Shown one piece after another: positions 27,850 to 37,194 of a stretch of DNA of 64,000 bases. A model generated the notes under the pieces. The model was not told the origin of the DNA. It made no database searches and saw nothing but the letters and a program-made list of their open reading frames with translations. Source of the DNA: Halobacteriales archaeon QS_6_71_20 (GTDB lineage: Archaea > Halobacteriota > Halobacteria > Halobacteriales > Haloferacaceae); NCBI GenBank assembly GCA_003020945.1, contig PXRU01000020.1, positions 1 to 64,000 of the forward strand, given 5' to 3'. The position numbers and the translations under genes are program-made. The first letter of the stretch is position 1, and each line of letters starts with the position of its first letter.

Positions 27850-29205
27850 TCAGGTGACGCCGGCGCCGTGCTCATCGTACTCGCGGTGTGCGTCCGCCTC
27901 GACGACCGCGCGGACGGTCTCGACCACGTTCCACACGTCCTCGTAGCGGGTGTACAGCGGCGCCGGACAGACCCGGACGACGTTCGGCGGCCGGAAGTCG
28001 ACGACCACGCCGCGGTCGCGCAGCGCCTCGCTCAGGCGGTACCCCTCGGGGTGTTCGATCGCGACGTGGCCGCCGCGACGGTCGTGCTCGCGGGGCGTCC
28101 CCACCGAGAAGTCGTCGCCGAGGCGCCCGTCCACGAGCGCGATCAGGTAGTCGGTGAGCGCGAGCGACTTCTCGCGCACCGCCTCGATGCCGGCCGCCCG
28201 GATCAGCTCCGTCGCGCCCTCGATCGGCGCCGAGGAGAGCATCGGGACGGTGCCGATCTGCCAGGCGCCCGCGGAGTCGGCCGGAGTGTAGGTGTGGCAC
28301 ATCTCGAACTGCGTCTCCTTCTCGTGGCCCCACCAGCCCGCGAGCGCCGGCGTCGTCCCGTGGTGGCGCTCGTGAACGTACAGCCCCGCGGTGGCGCCCG
28401 GGCCGGCGTTGAGGTACTTGTACGAGCACCACACCGCGAAGTCGGCGCCGGCGGGGACCCCCTTCTCCGTCCTGCCGCCCGCGCTCCGGAGGTCGTGCGG
28501 CACCACACCGACGGAGTGGGCGCAGTCGAACCCCGCGAGCGCGCCGTGGTCGTGAGCCGCCGCGACGATCCGGTCGACGTCGAGCAACTGGCCCGACCGG
28601 TACAGCACCGCGGGCATGAACACGATCCCCACGTCGTCGCGCTCGCGCAGCGTCGCCTCGATGTCGGCCTCGTCGATCGTCCGGCCGTCGCGCGACTCGA
28701 CGGCGACGAGCTTCGCGTCGGGGTCGATCCCCCGCTGACGGAACTGCGCGCGGATCGCGTAGTGGTCGGTCGGGAAGTCGAGGTCGTTCACCAGCACCGC
28801 GGGCGCCTCGGCGTCCGGGTCCGGCCCCGCGGGGGTGCCGGGGAGCGTGTCGAGGAACGTGCCGATCAGGGTGTGGACGTTGACCGTGGTCGAGTTGGCG
28901 ACGACCACCTCCGACCCGCGGGCGCCCACCAGCGGCGCGAGCAGGTCGCCGAGGCGCTCGCCGTAGGTGAACCAGTCGGGGTCGGCGGCCTCCCAGCCGC
29001 GGATGGCGAGGTCCCGCCACTCCTCGATCACCCGCTCCAGCGCCGCGAGGGCGGCGTCGGAGGCCAGCCCCAGCGAGTTGCCGTCCATGTAGCGCTCGCC
29101 CCCCGGCACCGAGAAGCGGTCGCGGTACTCGCGGAGGGGATCGGCGGCGTCGCGCTCGCGGGCGGCCTCGCGGGTGAGCGCGGCGTCGGCGTCCGTGTCC
29201 GTCAT
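27850..29205 (-). CDS. kynU: Kynureninase
   Basis: 451 residues, normal length. A PLP enzyme that cleaves kynurenine to anthranilate and alanine in tryptophan catabolism. Family landmarks: RYMDGNSLGL near the N-terminus, VVVANSTTVNVHTLIGTF, DFPTDHYAI, GFDCAHSVGVVPHDL (PLP-binding Asp), and WCSYKYLNAGPGATAGLYVH, which carries the Schiff-base Lys. The C-terminal VDFRPPNVVRVCPAPLY is also typical. It lies 134 bases downstream of an MFS transporter gene, but a shared substrate is not shown. No other kynurenine-pathway gene is in the window. Confidence 0.93.
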   Translation of the reverse strand: MTDTDADAALTREAARERDAADPLREYRDRFSVPGGERYMDGNSLGLASDAALAALERVIEEWRDLAIRGWEAADPDWFTYGERLGDLLAPLVGARGSEVVVANSTTVNVHTLIGTFLDTLPGTPAGPDPDAEAPAVLVNDLDFPTDHYAIRAQFRQRGIDPDAKLVAVESRDGRTIDEADIEATLRERDDVGIVFMPAVLYRSGQLLDVDRIVAAAHDHGALAGFDCAHSVGVVPHDLRSAGGRTEKGVPAGADFAVWCSYKYLNAGPGATAGLYVHERHHGTTPALAGWWGHEKETQFEMCHTYTPADSAGAWQIGTVPMLSSAPIEGATELIRAAGIEAVREKSLALTDYLIALVDGRLGDDFSVGTPREHDRRGGHVAIEHPEGYRLSEALRDRGVVVDFRPPNVVRVCPAPLYTRYEDVWNVVETVRAVVEADAHREYDEHGAGVT

Positions 29206-29338
29206 GGGTCGGCGTTCGCCCGCGGGGAGTTAGGCGTTCGCCTCTCCGGGACCGGCCACGCCGCGCAGCCCCGGCCGCGACCGCGAGTCCCGGGGGGTCG
29301 CCGGCGGCAGACGACCGCGCCGCTCGGTCCCTCCTCGG

Positions 29339-30682
29339 TCAGTCGTCGCCCGCCGTCGGCGCCGGACCGGTCGCCGAGCCGGCGCCGCGCTCGGCCACCG
29401 CGATGAGTGCGCCGCCAGCGACGACGACGCCCGCGGCGACCGCGAGCGAGACGCTCCGCACCGCGGCGTCGTAGCCGAGCGGGTCGGTCAGGAGGCCCAC
29501 GACCGCGCCCATCGCGACGGGCGCGCCCGTCGAGCCGACGCGGCCGACCGACTCGCCGAGGCTGACCAGCCCGCCGCGCAGTTCGTCGGCCGCGAGGCCG
29601 GTGATCGCCGAGCGGTACAGCGTCAACGAGACGGCGAAGCCCGCGCCGACGGGCACTCCGGCGGCCAGCGCGACCGGCACCGACGGCGCGAGCGCGAGGC
29701 CGGCCAGCCCCGCCGCGCCGACGACCAGCGCCGCGAACGTGGGGAGCGGGCGGCCGAACCGGGCGGTGAGCCGTCCCGCCTGCGTTGTCGCGGCGGCGCT
29801 GGAGACGGACGCGACCGCGACCAGCGCCCCCGCGGCGCCCGGCGACCCGCCCAACAGCCGTACGACCACGATCGAGTTGTAGGTGAGGAACGCGAACCAC
29901 AGGAAGCCGGGTATCGCCCGGCCAAGCAGCGTCGCGGCGACCCGCGGCCGCGACGCCAGCGCCAGCAGCGCGCGCACGCCGCCGGGCGACTCCTCGTCGG
30001 CGTCCGTCGCCCCGTCGTCGGCCGGCGGTTCGTCCCCGCCGGCGGACTCCTCGTCGTCGAGGTCCGCAGACTCCTCGAACAGCAGCCACACGACCGCGGC
30101 GACGGGCAGGGCCGCGGCGTACAGCGCGAACGGGAACTGCCACGCGACCGCGACGAGCAGCCCCGCGAGGAACGGGAACACCGTCAGCGAGACGCCGACG
30201 ACGGTGAAGCGCACGCCCTGGGCGGTCGACTCGCGGGCGCCCGAGAACAGGTCGCCGGTCGCCGTGATCAGGATCGGCCCGATCCCGGTATAGCCGACGC
30301 CCTGGAGCAGTCGCAGCGCCAGCGCGACCCGGAAGTCGGTCGTCAGCGTCAGCGCGACCCGGAAGTCGGTCGTCAGCGTCAGCGCGACGCCCGCGAGGCC
30401 GAACAGGGCCAGCCCCGCCGACAGCACCGGCTTCCGGCCGTAGCGGTCGGCGAGCACGCCCGACAGGGGGATACAGACGATCCCCGGCGCGGTGAACGCC
30501 GACAGCAGCAGCGCCACCTCCGTCGCGGAGACGCCGTACGGCCCCGCCAGCGACTCGACCACCGGCGACACCACCGACGCGCCCATCGGCGAGATGAGCG
30601 ACGCCAGCAACAGCAGGCGGAAGTCCCGGTCCGCGAGCACGTCCGCGTCCGCGCCCACGAGGCTTCGCAGCGAGAGCGACAC
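29339..30682 (-). CDS. Major facilitator superfamily transporter
   Basis: 447 residues from a GTG start (VSLSLRSLVGADADVLADRD). Twelve helices; the helix 2-3 loop has the MFS motif GVLADRYGRKPVL. A loop of about 35 Asp/Glu-rich residues separates the halves. The segment after helix 3 contains a duplicated decapeptide, VALTLTTDFR twice in a row, caused by an exact 30-bp duplication. This adds ten residues to the helix 4 region and might affect folding. Substrate unknown. The GTG is preferred because all upstream in-frame sequence is non-coding in character. Confidence 0.82.
   Translation of the reverse strand: MSLSLRSLVGADADVLADRDFRLLLLASLISPMGASVVSPVVESLAGPYGVSATEVALLLSAFTAPGIVCIPLSGVLADRYGRKPVLSAGLALFGLAGVALTLTTDFRVALTLTTDFRVALALRLLQGVGYTGIGPILITATGDLFSGARESTAQGVRFTVVGVSLTVFPFLAGLLVAVAWQFPFALYAAALPVAAVVWLLFEESADLDDEESAGGDEPPADDGATDADEESPGGVRALLALASRPRVAATLLGRAIPGFLWFAFLTYNSIVVVRLLGGSPGAAGALVAVASVSSAAATTQAGRLTARFGRPLPTFAALVVGAAGLAGLALAPSVPVALAAGVPVGAGFAVSLTLYRSAITGLAADELRGGLVSLGESVGRVGSTGAPVAMGAVVGLLTDPLGYDAAVRSVSLAVAAGVVVAGGALIAVAERGAGSATGPAPTAGDD
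30321..30388. repeat. Exact 30-bp tandem duplication inside the MFS gene
   Basis: Two identical 30-bp units (30321-30350 and 30351-30380), followed by 8 bases of a third. The repeat is in frame and inserts ten residues next to a transmembrane helix. Identity without divergence indicates a very recent event or an assembly error. Confidence 0.9.
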
Positions 30683-30863
30683 GGTCGCGCTGGGGCGGGC
30701 CCGGGCAAGAGCGACACGGTTGCCGACGGCTCGCTCGTCGGCGAGGGCGACCTCGGAGCGACGCCGAACCGTGTGACTGCTCCGACCGTTCGCGGGTCGC
30801 GTCGTGGTCACGACGTCCGCGGATCGCGGTGGGTTCATACCGTCCGCGGTCGACGGGGCGCGC

Positions 30864-31877
30864 ATGCCCGACGCCGACCCCTCCCCCGAACCGGCGGGGG
30901 CGGCCGACGACCCGCTCGCCGGCCTCGACCCCGAACTGCGCGCCGTCGTCGCCGACATCGAGGCGCTCGGGGTGCCGCCGTGGCACGCCCTCTCGGTGGA
31001 GAGCGCCCGCCGGATCGAGGACGAACTGTTCGACTCGGACACGGACCTGCCGGTCGCCTCCACGCTCGATCTGGCTATCGACGGCCCGGACGGCGACGAC
31101 CTGCCGCTGCGGATCTACCGCCCGGAGGGGACCCCCGCGCCGACGCTGGTGTTCCTCCACGGCGGCGGCTGGTGTCTCGGCACGCTCGACTCCGCGGACG
31201 ACCTTGCCCGCCGGCTCTGCCAGCGGGTCGGCGCCGTCGTCGTCTCCGTCGACTACCGGCTCGCGCCCGAACACCCGTTCCCCGCGGCAGTCGACGACGC
31301 GGTCCGCGCGCTGCAATGGAGCCGCGAGTACGCCCCCGAGTTCGGCGGGAACGGCGTCGTCGGCGTCGCCGGCTCCTCGGCCGGCGGAACCCTCGCGGCC
31401 GCCGCGTCGCTGGCGCGCCCGGGCGGGGAGACCCCGGCCGTCCAGACGCTGTTGTACCCCGTCACCGACCGCGACTTCGGAACCGACTCCTACGAGGCCA
31501 ACGCCGACGGCCCGCTGCTGACGCGGGCGGACATGCGTCGCTTCTGGCGGGAGTACCTCCGCTCGGACGTGGACGCGGCGAACCCGCACGCCGCGCCGCT
31601 TCGCGCCCGGGAGGCGACCCTCGCGGCGACGGCGCCGGCGGTCGTCGTCACCGCCGGGCGCGACCCGCTGCGCGACGACGGGGCCGCCTACGCCGCCCGG
31701 CTCGCGGACGCCGGCGTCGACGTCGACCACCTCGACTACGAGGGGATGTGTCACGGCTTCTGCTCGCTGGCCGACGAGGTCGCCGCGGCGGACGCCGCGT
31801 TCGACGACCTCGCGGCGGCGACCCGGGAGCGCCTGGCGGCCGCGGGCGCCGACTCGGGAGCGCCTGACGGCTCGTGA
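30864..31877 (+). CDS. Alpha/beta hydrolase, HSL-type esterase/lipase
   Basis: 337 residues. Hormone-sensitive-lipase family (bacterial family IV) esterase. The oxyanion motif is FLHGGGWCLG (residues about 95-104), the nucleophile is in GVAGSSAGGTLA (GSSAG), the catalytic Asp is in VTAGRDPLRDDG and the His in GMCHGFCSLA. Start chosen at MPDADPSPE; the longer frame from 30804 adds a Gly/Ala lead without family similarity. It acts on short-chain esters; the natural substrate is unknown. Divergent from the MFS gene. Confidence 0.88.
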   Translation: MPDADPSPEPAGAADDPLAGLDPELRAVVADIEALGVPPWHALSVESARRIEDELFDSDTDLPVASTLDLAIDGPDGDDLPLRIYRPEGTPAPTLVFLHGGGWCLGTLDSADDLARRLCQRVGAVVVSVDYRLAPEHPFPAAVDDAVRALQWSREYAPEFGGNGVVGVAGSSAGGTLAAAASLARPGGETPAVQTLLYPVTDRDFGTDSYEANADGPLLTRADMRRFWREYLRSDVDAANPHAAPLRAREATLAATAPAVVVTAGRDPLRDDGAAYAARLADAGVDVDHLDYEGMCHGFCSLADEVAAADAAFDDLAAATRERLAAAGADSGAPDGS

Positions 31878-31953
31878 GCCGACGGCGGCGCGGTGACCGA
31901 TGGCAGTGCAGTGGCCGACAGCGACCCGGTGATCGACGGCGACCGATCCGCCG

Positions 31954-33012
31954 TCAGTCCCGTCCCGACAGGCGCTCGTAGGCCGCCCACGACGCGTCCT
32001 CGGCGGGCGGGGCGACCCGCTCGCCGTCGACGAACACGCCCGACCCGTCCCGGACCTCGCCGGCGACCCCGACGGGGGTGTCGCGCGCCTCCAGCGCCCC
32101 GACGACCCTGTCGACCGCCGCCGGATCGACCGCAAGCAGCAGCGTCCCCGAGGTGGTGCACGCCCACGGGTCGACGTCCAACGCCGCACACGTCGCCAGC
32201 GCGGCGTCGTCGCGGGGGACGGCGGCGGCGTCCACGTCGATCCGGACGTCCGCGGCCGCGGCCGTCTCACACAGCGCGCCGCGGAGGCCGCCCTCGGTGG
32301 CGTCGTGCATCGCCGTGACGCCGGCGTCCGCGTCGTCGGCCGTCTCCCGTCCCGCCGCCGCCGCCACGAGCGCGTCGCGCACGACGCTCGTCTCCTCGAT
32401 CAGGTCCGCGGCGGCGGCGACGGTCGCCCCGTCGAGCCCCCGCTCGGCGAGCGCGTCGGGGAACAGCGAGGCGAACACGCCCGCCGTCTCGATCCCCGGC
32501 CCCCGCGTGACGAGCAGGCGGTCGCCCGGGCGTGCGCCGTCGGGCCGGACCACGTCGTCGTGGTCGCCGACGCCGAGCACGGTCGCCGCGCCCACCCACG
32601 GGAACGACGCCCCGGGGTAGCGCGCGGTGTGGCCCGTCGGCACCGCGACGCCGAGCGCGTCGCACTCGGCGGCCACGGCCCCCCAGAACGCGGCGAACGC
32701 CTCGTCGCTCGCGTCGCCGGGCAGCGCGAACGAGGGGCAGAAGTGGGTGGGGACGAGCCCGGAGACGGCCACGTCGCTGAGGGCGAACGAGAGGGCGAAC
32801 CGGCCGGCGCGCTCGGGGTCTAACCCCGGCAGCCACGAGAGGGGGTCGGTCGCGCACACGACCGCGCGGCCGGCGACGTCGAGGACGCCGAAGTCGACGC
32901 CGTGGGCGGGGCCGAGTCGGATGTCGGCGCGGTCGGCGCCGACGGCGGGGCGGACGACCGACTCGAACGCGGTGCGGTCGAGTTTCCCCCGACGGGGGGT
33001 GTCGTCGCTCAT
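31954..33012 (-). CDS. AIR synthase-related (PurM/HypE/ThiL-like) protein
   Basis: 352 residues with the two-domain PurM fold: an N-terminal alpha/beta domain (VVCATDPLSWLPGLDPERAG, where the Asp binds Mg-ATP) and a C-terminal domain with GDRLLVTRGPGIETAG and TAMHDATEGGLRGALCE. The latter resembles the HypE/SelD-type DATEGG block. The substrate is unknown; it is not PurM itself, which is recognisable by other motifs. It is convergent with the esterase gene and 36 bases upstream of the FG-GAP gene on the same strand. Confidence 0.82.
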   Translation of the reverse strand: MSDDTPRRGKLDRTAFESVVRPAVGADRADIRLGPAHGVDFGVLDVAGRAVVCATDPLSWLPGLDPERAGRFALSFALSDVAVSGLVPTHFCPSFALPGDASDEAFAAFWGAVAAECDALGVAVPTGHTARYPGASFPWVGAATVLGVGDHDDVVRPDGARPGDRLLVTRGPGIETAGVFASLFPDALAERGLDGATVAAAADLIEETSVVRDALVAAAAGRETADDADAGVTAMHDATEGGLRGALCETAAAADVRIDVDAAAVPRDDAALATCAALDVDPWACTTSGTLLLAVDPAAVDRVVGALEARDTPVGVAGEVRDGSGVFVDGERVAPPAEDASWAAYERLSGRD

Positions 33013-33048
33013 ACCCGGCGTTCCGGCGCCCCGCCCTAAGCGGTTGTG

Positions 33049-34557
33049 TCAGAACCGCGGCGCCATCGGATGCGACACGTCGTGTTCGGTCCGGGCGGCC
33101 GGGCGCTCCAGCGTCGCCTCGCGGCCGTCGGGCCAGCGGACCTCCACCCGCTCGGGGCGCTCGTCGCCGAGCCCGAAGTGGGCGACCGGCTCCATCTGAC
33201 AGAGGTAGCCCGAGCCGGCACACACCGCCTTCGTCCGCGTCCGCGACGCGGTCTCGACGGAGACGGCCGCCCCCCGGGCCGGGGCGCCGTACTGCGTCGT
33301 CGGGCGCACGCGGATCCAGTCGTTGTCGGCGGCGCCGTCGACGCCGTACAGCCCGAGCGGCTGGGCTGCGAGTTCGCCGTGGACGACCAGTAGTTCGAGC
33401 GCGCCGTCGCCGTCGAAGTCGGCGACCGCCGCGCCCGTGCCGAGCCCGCGCGACTCCGTCGCCGCGCCCGGGTCGACGGCGGTCCAGCCGTCGGCCCCGC
33501 GGCGGAACAGGCGGTTCTCCGCGCCCAGCACGTTACAGAACAGCTCCTCGCGGCCGTCGTTGTCGAAGTCGGCGGCCACGACCGTCCGCGTGCGGGTCGG
33601 CTCCGCGAACGCCGCCGGCGCCGTGTCGACGAACGGGCGGCCGTCGTCGCCCGCGCCGGTGCGGTCGCTGCCGGCCGGCGTCGGTCCCGCGACGGCGGCG
33701 CCACCCTCGGCCGCCGTGCCCGCGCCGATGCTCGCACCGGCGCCGCCGGGCACGGTCGCGCCGCCGGCGGAGGCGTCGGCCGCCGGCCGGGAGAACAGCC
33801 GGTTCGACGCCTCCCAGCTCCCGACCGCGAGGTCGCCGTCGGCGACGGTGACGCCGCGGGCGTTCGTGTCGGGGTCGGCCACGCCCACGTCGGCCGCCAC
33901 CTCGCGGAAGTGGCCGGACTCGTTGCGGAACAGCCTGTTGGGACCCCGCTCGACGCCGACGAACAGGTCCATCCGGTCGCTCACGAGCGGGCCGGCGTAC
34001 AGCGAGCGCGCGCCGGCCTCCATGTCGAGCCCGACGGCGGCGGCCATGTCGGAGAGCTGGCCGTCGTCGCCCAGCTCGTAGAAGCGGGAGGGAGTGCCGT
34101 AGCAGGCGACGAACACGCCGTAGCGGCCGGTGCCGTAGCGGTCGAGCGCGGCGACCGAGCGGCCGGCGCGGAAGTTGCCGCGGTCGGCGTTGACGCCGAG
34201 GCCGAACAGGTCGCGCCAGCGCACCTCGGGGTGGTCCGGGCGGACCTCGACGGGGTCGAGCAGCAGGTCGGTGTCGCGGCTCTCTCCCTCGTAGGTGTCG
34301 GTGTTGTGGACGTACAGCTCCTCGGCGCCGTCGGCGTCGAGGTCGGCGGCGGCGACGCCGATGGCGTGGCGACCCTCGTCGGCGACGGCCGGCGTCGCCG
34401 CGTCGCGGAGGGCGCCGTCGTTCCACGTCAGCAGGCGGTTCTCCGGCCCGTAGCCGGTCACGAGCGCACAGGGGCCGTCGACGCCGGGCGTGACGGCGAC
34501 CCCGTACCCGCGGTGGGGCGTGTCGTCCGCGAGCGAGTCGGACCGGTCCGCGAACAC
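33049..34557 (-). CDS. FG-GAP/VCBS repeat protein with C-terminal ASPIC/UnbV domain
   Basis: 502 residues from a GTG start (VFADRSDSLADDTPHRGYG). Beta-propeller-like repeats include VVAADFDNDGREELFCNVLG and AAVADFDGDGALELLVVHG, which are Ca-binding FG-GAP-type motifs. The C-terminal ASPIC/UnbV domain spans about residues 400-495 (NDWIRVRPTTQYGAPARGA, VEVRWPDGREATLERP). No signal peptide is seen, so it may be cytoplasmic or exported by an unclear route. A cttgtacc element about 25 bases upstream supports the GTG start. A Gly/Ala-rich linker divides the propeller. Divergent from the Gly/Met-rich gene. Confidence 0.8.
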   Translation of the reverse strand: MFADRSDSLADDTPHRGYGVAVTPGVDGPCALVTGYGPENRLLTWNDGALRDAATPAVADEGRHAIGVAAADLDADGAEELYVHNTDTYEGESRDTDLLLDPVEVRPDHPEVRWRDLFGLGVNADRGNFRAGRSVAALDRYGTGRYGVFVACYGTPSRFYELGDDGQLSDMAAAVGLDMEAGARSLYAGPLVSDRMDLFVGVERGPNRLFRNESGHFREVAADVGVADPDTNARGVTVADGDLAVGSWEASNRLFSRPAADASAGGATVPGGAGASIGAGTAAEGGAAVAGPTPAGSDRTGAGDDGRPFVDTAPAAFAEPTRTRTVVAADFDNDGREELFCNVLGAENRLFRRGADGWTAVDPGAATESRGLGTGAAVADFDGDGALELLVVHGELAAQPLGLYGVDGAADNDWIRVRPTTQYGAPARGAAVSVETASRTRTKAVCAGSGYLCQMEPVAHFGLGDERPERVEVRWPDGREATLERPAARTEHDVSHPMAPRF

Positions 34558-34646
34558 GACCCCCCCTCGGTGTCCGGGGTACAAGAGCGCTCGGTTCCGC
34601 CCTCCGAGGAACAACCCTTTTCGGCGGCGGGACCGAACCGCGAGCC

Positions 34647-35048
34647 ATGGCAGACGATGACGCAAGCGAGTCCGGCGAGGAAGCCGAGAGCGGCGACGAC
34701 GGGGAGGAGAAGTCGTTCCGGGAGCGCGTCGAGGAGATCCGCGAGCGGCGCGAACAGGAGCGCGAGGAGGGCGAGGGCGGCGCGCCCTCCCCCGAGGAAA
34801 TGATGGGCGGCGGCGGCCCCGGCGGCATGGGCGGCGGCGGCAACCCCTTCGCGCAGATGATGGGCGGCATGATGGGTGGCGGCGGCCCCGGCGCGATGGG
34901 CGGCGGTCCCGGCGGCATGGGTCCCGGCGCCAAGGAGGAGTCGGTCGGCAACGAGGAGCTGGTGCGGGAGGTGCGACAGCTCCGCGACGAGGTCCGCGAC
35001 GCGACGCGACAGCTCCAGCGGATCGCGCAGGCGCTGGAGGACGACTGA
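34647..35048 (+). CDS. Gly/Met-rich haloarchaeal protein with C-terminal helix
   Basis: 133 residues in three sections: an acidic/basic helical lead (FRERVEEIRERREQEREEGE), a Gly/Met/Pro-rich centre of about 55 residues (MMGGGGPGGMGGGGNPFAQM), and a heptad-like C-terminal helix (VREVRQLRDEVRDATRQLQR). Function unknown. The layout suggests an oligomerising protein with a flexible linker. It is divergent from the FG-GAP gene with about 90 bases between. Confidence 0.75.
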   Translation: MADDDASESGEEAESGDDGEEKSFRERVEEIRERREQEREEGEGGAPSPEEMMGGGGPGGMGGGGNPFAQMMGGMMGGGGPGAMGGGPGGMGPGAKEESVGNEELVREVRQLRDEVRDATRQLQRIAQALEDD

Positions 35049-35222
35049 GGCGACGCGGGCGGCTCGGTTCTCGCGCGGTTGCATTGTACGCCAGACGAGC
35101 CTCGCGGCCGCCGACGCGCTCCGTCACTGGTCCGGCGAACTCCGGCATCCCGTCAGCCAGAAATCGTACTCCTCGATCCCGTGGTGTGGGTAGTCGAACC
35201 GAAACACGGTATTCGAGTACGT

Positions 35223-36137
35223 ATGCGTCGATTCAACTCGCCCGCGAGGGGGTTACTCGGTGCTACTGCCAGCTTCCAGCGAGACCCAACAGAAACCGAT
35301 CCGGACACGCTGGTCAATGCTGTGAACAACGCTATCGACCGAGAGCAAACACTCCAGTCACGGGGTGAGGCGGCCGATTCAGTACTGGACAGTGTTTCCC
35401 TTCCAGCGGCTCTTACGGTCTCGGAACGTGAATCCCTTCCACAGCCGCTTCCCTTGGGTACGAACACCCGTGTTGGAATCACTGTCGCGAACGCTGGTGA
35501 CGAACCCGCAACGGCGGTGGAATTGACAGTCGACGCTTCAGGTGGCGTCTCGGTGGATGGGGGACCCGAACAACTCGGTTCGATCGACGGAGGCGATCAA
35601 GTTACGACCGAGCTCGGCTTCGCGGTCCGGTCGCCCGGTACAGCTACGCTCGAATTCACAGCCTCCGGGGACAATGTCTCGCAGTCAAACGCAACAGTCT
35701 CTGTGGCCGTGGTCGGGAAGGGCGAACTAGTGGACACCATCGTCGAAGATCTTGAACGCCTCCGGTCTGTGCTTGGCTCACTGGATACGCGGCTGGCTCG
35801 TCCACTCAAGAAGAAACTCGATACGGCAGAGCGAAATCTTGATAATGCCCGTCGATTCATCGGCCGTGGCCGGGGGAAACAAGCGAATACGCAACTCACC
35901 GCAGCTACCCGTGTGCTCGGGGCGTTTCTGAATGCGGTCGAAGCCCGTTCAGGCGACGCCAGTTCTCAATCGAGTGGGGGCAATTCGAGTGGCGGGAATG
36001 GAAACGGCTCCGACGGGACGAATCCGGGCGATGGAAATCGCCTCCCCAGTGATACTGCAACTGCCCTTGATAGCCAAGCAACTTCGTTGATCGACCACCT
36101 CTCAGTAGCGATAGATGCACGAATCGAGTCGTCTTAA
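35223..36137 (+). CDS. CARDB-like surface domain protein, possibly N-terminally truncated
   Basis: 304 residues. Residues about 75-165 are a beta-sandwich of CARDB type (NTRVGITVANAGDEPATAVE, TATLEFTASGDNVSQSNA). An alpha-helical segment follows (LRSVLGSLDTRLARPLKKKL, LTAATRVLGAFLNAVEA) and then a Ser/Gly/Asn-rich tail. No signal peptide precedes the domain, which is unusual for this class and suggests loss of the 5' end. GC is low. The ATG at 35223 is the first likely start. Confidence 0.6.
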   Translation: MRRFNSPARGLLGATASFQRDPTETDPDTLVNAVNNAIDREQTLQSRGEAADSVLDSVSLPAALTVSERESLPQPLPLGTNTRVGITVANAGDEPATAVELTVDASGGVSVDGGPEQLGSIDGGDQVTTELGFAVRSPGTATLEFTASGDNVSQSNATVSVAVVGKGELVDTIVEDLERLRSVLGSLDTRLARPLKKKLDTAERNLDNARRFIGRGRGKQANTQLTAATRVLGAFLNAVEARSGDASSQSSGGNSSGGNGNGSDGTNPGDGNRLPSDTATALDSQATSLIDHLSVAIDARIESS

Positions 36138-36218
36138 CCACCGAGCGGCCAACATGTAAGGCCACTTGGCCAGTAGCACCGTTGATTATTTCTTATCGTA
36201 CGTAAGAATACAATCAAA

Positions 36219-36566
36219 GTGATCGCATCTCGAATAGTTGCACTCGGCGGTGTGTTATTACTGGTGATACTGGCTGGTGTCTCCGTCCTCGCTCGTCGCC
36301 GTCGGACTGAACTTGTCGAGGCGCTCGGTGAGACGGAGTTTCGGGTTGTAACAGCGAGTATCTTTCTGAGCGGATTGTGTGGTATTCTCGGAACGGTCAT
36401 GTTGGCCGCCTTCTTCGAAGGGATACTCGATGGACCTATGCTGGGGCAGCCGGTGAGTTCCATTTCGTTCAGACTATTCACACTCATGACGGTTGGACTG
36501 GGAAGCGGTCTAGTCGTCGGAATTATCGGAATGGTCCGTCGGGCGCGGTGTTCGTCACAGTCGTGA
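36219..36566 (+). CDS. Small three-helix membrane protein
   Basis: 115 residues from a GTG start. Three hydrophobic helices: IVALGGVLLLVILAGVSVLA, FLSGLCGILGTVMLAAFFEG, and TVGLGSGLVVGIIGMV. No known family. Part of a low-GC run of genes. It ends 7 bases before the next small membrane protein gene, so the pair is probably one transcript. Confidence 0.55.
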   Translation: MIASRIVALGGVLLLVILAGVSVLARRRRTELVEALGETEFRVVTASIFLSGLCGILGTVMLAAFFEGILDGPMLGQPVSSISFRLFTLMTVGLGSGLVVGIIGMVRRARCSSQS

Positions 36567-36573
36567 GTTGATC

Positions 36574-36807
36574 ATGCCCGAACGAACCGGTGACACTGAC
36601 TCGGGTGCAACAACGAATAGCGCCGCTAGTCTCCTCGTCTTACTTCTCATCACGGGTGGGTTCATCGGAGTCGCCCTTACCGGCTGGCGTGGCCGAGCTC
36701 GATTTCTCGAACCGCTGGGTGTTTCGATCGACGCGAACCTCTGGTTCGGTATCAGCATCGCGTCGATCGTGGTCGGTACCCTCGTCGTCGTCGTTTTCGA
36801 GCGGTGA
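36574..36807 (+). CDS. Small two-helix membrane protein
   Basis: 77 residues starting MPERTGDTDS. Two membrane helices: ASLLVLLLITGGFIGVALTG and FGISIASIVVGTLVVVVF. Unknown function. It is the last gene of a low-GC block before tRNA-Arg; the ATG is preferred over a TTG two codons earlier. Confidence 0.5.
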   Translation: MPERTGDTDSGATTNSAASLLVLLLITGGFIGVALTGWRGRARFLEPLGVSIDANLWFGISIASIVVGTLVVVVFER

Positions 36808-36993
36808 CCGATCTGGGGATCGCGGGATCGTACGCTCGGTTCTACGCTGCGGTGTGGTCGGCTATACGCGAACTCCGGACAGACGCACGGTCGTTCGGGA
36901 TCGTTCGATAGACGGATTCCACATTCGACAATCACAGTTGGCAGATAAGCAACCCGCTCACGTCTATCGGATCCGGACCGTTCGGGAAGCGAA

Positions 36994-37068
36994 TGGGCGC
37001 TGCAGGATTTGAACCCGCGACAGCTTGGTCCGAAGCCAAGTACTCTGTCCAGGCTGAGCTAAGCGCCC
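36994..37068 (-). tRNA. tRNA-Arg (anticodon UCG)
   Basis: A standard class I tRNA on the minus strand. Acceptor GGGCGCT/AGCGCCC; D arm GCTC...GAGT; anticodon stem CTTGG/CCAAG with loop CTTCGGA (U33, anticodon TCG, reading CGA); T arm GCGGG-TTCAAAT-CCTGC; discriminator A. No CCA is encoded. The low-GC block lies on its 3' side. Confidence 0.93.
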
Positions 37069-37194
37069 TCGCCCACCAGTATCGCACTGTGCCGCATAAG
37101 TCCCGCGCTTTCACGCCGTCGGCACGCTCGCCCGACCGGCCGGACCGCTTCCGTCCCGCGTGGTTTATCACCGGTCGCGCGGTGGGCGAGGACG

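Noticed and set aside
35049-36994. Integrated element with att sites at tRNA-Arg
   Set aside because: No integrase and no repeat of the tRNA 3' end was found on the left side; only the GC drop supports it.
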